Shown piece by piece: positions 58,493 through 64,000 of a stretch of DNA of 64,000 nucleotides. The notes under the pieces were generated by a model. It ran no database searches. It was not told where the DNA came from and was given only the letters and a program-made list of their open reading frames with translations. Source of the stretch: Onchidella celtica (lineage: Eukaryota > Mollusca > Gastropoda > Systellommatophora > Onchidiidae); NCBI GenBank assembly GCA_963931925.1, contig OZ007570.1, positions 33,789,584-33,853,583 of the forward strand, written 5' to 3'. The first letter of the stretch is position 1; each line of letters begins with the position of its first letter. Made by a program: the position numbers and the translations under genes.

Positions 58493-60320
58493 GAACGTGG
58501 TTGCGTGTGGTTGTAAAACTGAGCCATGTACGTAGGCGAAACAGCACAGGATTGATTTACAACATGGAGAAAATATTATAAGTAGTGGGCAGAGCTATGC
58601 TACTATTATACTAGACTGCACGGCACGGAGACGCAGTGGCGCCGCGCATGGGGGCCTCAAGGACCATTACTATGATAAAACATCGCTCGAGGAACTGATC
58701 ATTGCTAGTTTGCTCCAGATTACTGCCTTTATTTATTCCTTTTCATTTAAGGGGACAAGTTTTGCTAGCTGCTAGTGAGAAAGAAAAAGGTAAATCAATT
58801 TAGTGTGAACAGAAAATTTCATCATTCTCTTTTCTGTAACTTAGATCCATCCTGTATTTAAAGAATAGAAAAATAACTGGCAGTGAGACCTATGTGAGGA
58901 ACTGAAAGACACAGCAGTATGAAAGGAAGCAGTGTGAGTGATGGTTGATCTGACAAAAAACAGAGAGGTGAAGAAAAACCAGACAACAATAGTATGTGGC
59001 ACACGAAAGACAAGAGGAAAGCAGGGCGAAGATAGACAGCATGAGTGAAAGACAAGAGTAGAACATAAATCGTTTATACATAATGCGCACTTCCTCTGAT
59101 CATAACCATAATTTTTTGTACTTTTTTTTTTTTTTTTACTGATAATGTTTTATAACCCAACCCTTTCTTCTCTTTCACTGGGTGGTACATGTGCCATTAT
59201 ATAGGTTCCACAGGCCGAAAGCCTATGTGTTTTTAAATTGGTTGTTTGTTTAGAGCTTCTCAAATACAACCTTTTGCCAACTAATGTTTTACACCTGGCC
59301 TTTCTACGACTCACCGCCTATAAATATTATCTGCCGTTTGTTTTGCCATTTTAGGAAAATGGCGGCTGCGCTCCATGATTGGGTCCATTTTGCGTGCTGC
59401 AAAACAAAGGGGGTGCTGGGCAATTTAGTATATAATTCTGTAAGTCACTGGAAGTGGAGATTGAGGGTCCCATGGTAAACGATTGTAACTCCGTTTTTAA
59501 AATTTTCTTCAGGAAAAGCAAGACACTGACTGACGCTGGCCATATCATGAAACCGCACAAGTGTCTCTGCACAACTTCAGACGCCATCTTTTTTTTTTTT
59601 TTTTTAAATGGCCAAACATCCTATGAACATCTTGAAGGAGCTCATTTTTTTCTCCTTCTGTTGATTAAAATTAAGTACAGTGGGACTATTTCAAATTTCT
59701 ATACTTAAAAATGTATTTAAGATAAGGAATATAATTCAAGTAAACCGATATCTTCCTCTTTTGTAAATGTGGACCCTTTCCACTTATGCAGTTTCTCAGC
59801 CATAATCTTCTTCATCAAACTTAATAGATATTTGAAAAACAACAACAACAACAACAACAAAAAACAACAACAACGTTAGTAACCCACAGTTTTCAGAATT
59901 GACCCCCCCTCCCCCCCCCCCCCTTACTTACAACACAACCTGCAGGCTGTCAAGTGCTACAAGCGTGTCAAAAACATCTCAATTTTGGAGAAAAAAAAAC
60001 CCAAACAAACAAATAGTAGCCGGAAAATAATTGCATGCACGAATCAGCAATGGTCTCTGTGCAGTGTGGAGTGTCGATAACCTGGTGTTCATGAATCATT
60101 CATAGTCAGATTACACAAACAAAAGTCTTTGATGAGTCAATGTGAGTGGGCTGCGCGTGGCGTGTCACTTTGATGACGTATGAGTATATGCTGTCAAAGT
60201 TGACTCTCTGCAAAAGAATAAATCCATTCTGCTGGATTACCGAAAAAGGCCGTATATGACAAAATGCAACATTTTACAAGAGACATTTGCTCCTCTTTAA
60301 TCAGTGTTTAGGTCTATCTT
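58493..60320. other. No gene seen
   Basis: A segment at 59,890-59,965 (TTTTCAGAATTGACCCCCC, CAGGCTGTCAAGTGCTACAA) is related to 50,497-50,560, another dispersed repeat. The rest looks unique. Confidence 0.55.
59840..59875. repeat. (AAC)n tract
   Basis: ACA units with an A-run in the middle. A similar tract lies at 18,229-18,260 and a shorter one at 37,094-37,110. Confidence 0.9.
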
Positions 60321-60700
60321 TTAGGAGGTTCGCTGTCCTTGGCATTTACAACTCACTTTTCTTGTTTTATTTTTTTCTAGTTATTGTTTCTAAGTGTTTT
60401 TGTGGTAAGGATTTGTTTTTTAGAATTTTGCCCGGGCAGCAGGCTTGTTAGGCCTGCTCTTTTCGACTTTTAACTGCCAAGGTAGGCCTATAGTTAGCGT
60501 GTGCAACTTGCACATGGGCTCTCCGAGTTTTTCGTCCTCATCCGAGAAGACTAGGTGCTCGATACATCTACCATAGGATCAGGGACAGGAAAATTTTCCC
60601 CCTAAAGAAAAATTCCAACATGCCTACACCGACCGGGGATCGAACCCGGTACCGACGACAGGAGAGGAGAGCATCTTGCCTCTAGACCACCGTGCCCCTT
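60321..60700 (-). mobile_element. tRNA-derived SINE, full-length copy
   Basis: Reverse complement of the 52,883 family. On the minus strand the head reads TGGTCTAGAGGCAAGA (box A) and GGTTCGATCCCCGGTCGGTG (box B). It is followed by the AGCACCTAGTCTTCTC body, the GCCCGGGCAAAATTC block, and the tail GTAAATGCCAAGGACAGCGA near 60,330. Both promoter boxes look functional by sequence. Confidence 0.82.
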
Positions 60701-61243
60701 TAACTCTTCGTGTGCCATGAATGTTTCCCCGTTTGCCGATACAGTACAGAAAGAAAATAGTGTGAGAGATGAATGAAAACTATCTACAGCAACATTTATT
60801 AGTAGAAAGTCGACTTTCTGTCTTCCCCGAAAGAAAATGGCCCAGCATTCTTTTGCACCGATACATCGGTGGCTGGCACCAACGTGGCCAGTTGATGAAC
60901 CGATATATCGGTGATTGGCACACAAAGAATTAATCTTCATTCATTTTCCATTTTATGATGACCAAAAGAAACTATGGGGCATATATAAACAAAATTATAA
61001 ACCAGATAGAATGATAAAGCATATTTGATTCTACCAAATGATGTCAAAATGTCAGTATGACCCAGTTCAGCTAGACGGTCTTTTTTGGTAACAAGTATGC
61101 ATTTGGTGTATGTTTCTGTGTGTTTGTGTGTGTTTTGAATGCTCAAAATTACGGGGCTGGAGGGGGTGGGGTAAGGTGGGAGGAAGGGGAGTATTTACGT
61201 TATTTTGTTCTGTCCCTGAGACTCAATGGTAGGCTAACCCCAG

Positions 61244-62260
61244 ACGCGGACCGGCTGATTTTGATCGACCGTCTGGTTGGATGGTGACGTCACCTTGGGC
61301 ACTGGCCGACTGGTTGGATGGTGACGACACCTTGGGCACTGGCCGACTGGTTGGATGGTGATGTCACCTTGGGCACTGGCCGACTGGTTGGATGGTGATG
61401 TCACCTTGGGCACTGGCCGACTGGTTGGATGGTGACGCCACCTTGGGCACTGGCCGACTGGTTGGATGGTGACGTCACTTTGGGCACCGGCCGACTGGTT
61501 GGATGGTGATGTCACCTTGGGCACTGGCCACTGGTTGGATGGTGATGTCACCTTGGGCACTGGCCGACTGGTTGGATGGTGACGCCACCTTGGGCACTGG
61601 CCGACTGGTTGGATGGTGACGTCACTTTGGGCACCGGTCGACTGGTTGGATGGTGACGTCACCTTGGGCACTGGCCACTGGTTGGATGGTGACGCCACCT
61701 TGGGCACCGGCCGATTGGTTGGATGGTGACGTCACTTTGGGAACCGGCCGACTGGTTGGATGGTGATGTCACCTTGGGCACTGGCCGACTGGTTGGATGG
61801 TGATGTCACCTTGGGCACCGGCCGACTGGTTGGATGGTGACGCCACCTTGGGCACTGGCCGACTGGTTGGATGGTGACGTCACTTTGGGCACCGGCCGAC
61901 TGGTTGGATGGTGACGTCACCTTGGGCACTGATCGACTGGTTGGATGGTGACGTCACCTTGAGCACTGGTTGGATGGTGACGTCACCTTGGGCACTGGCC
62001 GACTGGTTGGATGGTGACGTCACCTTGAGCAGTGGCCAACTGGTTGGATGGTGATGTCACCTTGAGCACTGGTTGGATGGTGACGTCACCTTGGGCACTG
62101 GCCGACTGGTTGGATGGTGACGTCACCTTGAGCAGTGGCCAACTGGTTGGATGGTGATGTCACCTTGGGCACTGGCCGACTGGTTGGATCTGACTGCCAG
62201 CTCAATGTCGTGACGTCACCGTCCAACTAAATCCGTCGCGAAATTCGGCGAATGCACACC
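61244..62260. repeat. TGACGTCA-family repeat hosting the minisatellite
   Basis: The outer parts, about 61,244-61,290 and 62,195-62,260, are the left and right arms of the same dispersed family found at 19,757 and 45,925. The array sits between them. Without the array the element would be of ordinary length for the family. Confidence 0.55.
61275..62194. repeat. 37-bp minisatellite, about 25 units, with CRE-like palindromes
   Basis: The unit is GACTGGTTGGATGGTGACGT followed by CACCTTGGGCACTGGCC (37 bp). A few units lack about 8 bases (for example near 61,965 and 62,066) and some lack 3 (near 61,530 and 61,675). The central octamer TGACGTCA is intact in about 12 units and changed to TGATGTCA, TGACGCCA or TGACGACA in the others. 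Both flanks are TGACGTCA-family repeat: CTGATTTTGATCGACCGTCT at the left and CAATGTCGTGACGTCACCGT at the right. The array therefore grew inside one arm of such an element. Minus-strand open frames of 157 and 65 codons are translations of the array, not genes. Confidence 0.92.
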
Positions 62261-62649
62261 AAGGCAGGTGTCAGACAGAGAACTTTGCTCAGACGACTTA
62301 ATGTCAATGAACACATGTCTGCAAAGGAAAGCAGCCATACAGAAAAAGAAACATCAGCTCGCCGTTTGGTTATAAGCCCGTAAAGAGTGGCGAGTGGCAT
62401 GTGGCGAACAACTTTCTCTGTGTGGCGCCTGCCTTAGGCTTACTCAGTTGTTTTTGGTTCCTTGACCAGTTGTGGTCATGCGTCATGCATATTGTGAGAT
62501 ACCTGGCATCATCAAATACTGGCACAAGTCATCTAAGTATGGATTTATTCATTTTCTTCCGACCTCCCTAACTCGTCGTCAAGCAGCTTTCAGGCTGCAG
62601 CGAATTTTGCACCTTCGTCAGCTTCAGGGTGAAAAAAAAACTGACTTGT

Positions 62650-62884
62650 AACACAAGCCAAGACACATTAAGTTTTGCAGGATAGCGAGACGAATCAATT
62701 CGTCACATTCCGTTCGTCGACTGCCGCGCGCATCATCGATACATGTCAACAATGCAACAACTTGCACCACACCCTTCATAATTGAACGGAAAAAAGTAGT
62801 ACTCACCGTATTTATACGCGCATAATTTGTGGATATAATATGGTGGGAGAAGGAATGGTTCGTCTCGGTATTCTGTGTCTGGGG
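62650..62884. mobile_element. MITE-like element, CCGAGACACA family, decayed copy B
   Basis: In the same orientation as the 42,596 copy it shares ACATGTCAACAATGCAACAA, CCCTTCATAATTG, GTAGTACTCACCGT and the right end CTCGGTATTCTGTGTCTGGG. The left inverted repeat is hard to recognise, so the start is approximate. Confidence 0.6.
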
Positions 62885-63208
62885 TACAACATTGCCCTGG
62901 CAGCTGGGGAAAATTCCGTGGAGGAAAAAAAACCCAACAAAAACAGCAAAAGAGTCGTAACATATCCCTTAATATCATGTGGTTAACAGCGTATGAATCA
63001 TAACAGACACACACAAAAAATCAGCAGCATACTGTTTTTTGCTCTTACTCATGTGGATAATTACTGGCAGGGGCGTACATAATCACACTGAAGCTGTTGG
63101 TAGTGACGGAAGTGCATGTGGTAGCCGTATCGTATGACCCGTAGAGTTGTTTTTAGTGGCGACATTGAGAGAGAACAGTCATACGATTCGTTAGTGTAAA
63201 TTATTAAT

Positions 63209-63474
63209 GTGAGTGGATCTGGCAAAATCGGGCTTAAAGTGAAATTTTTATACCTCTGTAAAAAATCAAAATAAAATATTTCTGAGACGATTTCGAGCAA
63301 AATATTTTAATGGAGAGCAGAAAAATGGTTATTCTAACATGTTAAAAGCAAATCTCAGATTCCGTAGAAAAATGTACCCTTTTTGTGAAGGGGGGGGGGG
63401 GGGGAGGAGGAGGTTCTCAGGAGTTTGATCTTTCACCTAAGCCCGTTAAGCCCGGTTTCGCAAGATCCACTCAC
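63209..63474. mobile_element. MITE-like element, GTGAGTGGATC family, copy C
   Basis: A 266-bp element with ends GTGAGTGGATCTGGCAAAAT and CGCAAGATCCACTCAC. It is longer than its relatives mainly because of a G-homopolymer of about 15 (63,391-63,404) followed by GGAGGAGG, at the spot where copies A and B have short G-rich sequence. This is a clear case of homopolymer growth inside a dispersed element. Confidence 0.78.
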
Positions 63475-64000
63475 AAATGTCTAAAACAAATCAAATTTGA
63501 AGCTACGACATAGACACACTGCTGTACCTGTAGTAAAACCTGGAGTTGATGAGGCAGTGTGTGAGTCATCCACCGGAGACCACGTGATCTCCTAGTCCCC
63601 CTCAACTCTACCTCCATCCTCCCTCTACTTTTCTTTTAAAAACTGTTTGTTTTTTTTTTTTCTTCACTCTTAATCTACACCACTGGTTATTTCATCGTTA
63701 AAAGAAAACAGTGCAGGCTCGCGTCTCCTGTCGATGGGAAGCGACAAAGTCCGGCTATCTGTCCTATACAAACAGTGCAGACTTGGCTTCGTTGCGCTCT
63801 AAACCGCAAATAATCAAGGTGCACTCTATTTGGTTTGATGAGCCCCTTCAGAGGAGCCACCAGGGATGACTCAGAACTTGTCCAAATAGAGAAAAACACA
63901 CAGTGTAGTAGTGACACGAGAAAGGGCTCGCCGAGCTGAGTAGGAAGAAGAGGAAATAATTTTCTTTTTTTTCGGCCGTACATTTATTTCATCAGTTTAA

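Noticed and set aside
61234-61929. Minus-strand frames of 157 and 65 codons with a protein repeat
   Set aside because: They follow the 37-bp minisatellite; the repeated peptide changes frame with each unit, as expected for a 37-bp (non-multiple of 3) period.

Overview
This window looks like animal nuclear DNA from a repeat-rich invertebrate genome. A marine mollusc is my tentative guess, from the style of the retrotransposon and the tRNA-headed SINEs; no marker here proves the taxon. There are no bacterial operons, CRISPR arrays, rRNA genes or free-standing tRNA genes. I cannot support a single intact host protein-coding gene. Most open frames are translations of simple repeats (Ser-Leu, Tyr-Leu-Ser-Ile or Arg-Glu polymers) or of transposable elements. 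The window should be read as an intergenic or intronic stretch built by mobile elements and microsatellites.

The one clear coding unit is a nearly complete non-LTR retrotransposon on the minus strand, about 29,637-33,665. It encodes an AP-type endonuclease, a reverse transcriptase and a C-terminal C2H2 zinc finger, and one in-frame TGA interrupts it. A second, unrelated-looking LINE survives only as its last ~70 codons at 23,750-23,960 (minus). It lies beside a solo LTR at 24,056-25,241. A second copy of that LTR sits at 49,137-50,312, and each copy has its own perfect 5-bp target duplication.

Non-autonomous elements are abundant. A tRNA-derived SINE family is present at 8,393-8,735 (minus), 34,544-34,920 (+), 52,883-53,243 (+) and 60,321-60,700 (minus), with a 3' fragment at 2,870-2,932. 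Several MITE-like families have visible terminal inverted repeats: GTGAGTGGATC (580, 43,631, 63,209), TGTTGTTA (2,319, 19,113), CCGAGACACA (42,596 and a decayed copy near 62,650), foldback elements (5,498 and 54,002), and single elements at 3,458, 5,854 and 56,009. A further family carrying a TGACGTCA palindrome occurs near 19,757, 34,100-34,540, 45,930 and 61,240. In the last copy a 37-bp piece has expanded into a ~25-unit minisatellite.

Simple repeats are the other main component. There are three GATA/TATC arrays (one of ~810 bp), long CT/GA tracts (up to ~500 bp), a GTAT array, a TAATG pentamer array, and about twenty G or C homopolymers of 11-19 nt. The elements do not form a pathway. The likely dependencies are the usual ones: SINEs depend on LINE machinery and MITEs on absent transposases. 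No convincing new biological system is visible; the best leads are the CRE-palindrome minisatellite and the set of MITE and foldback families.
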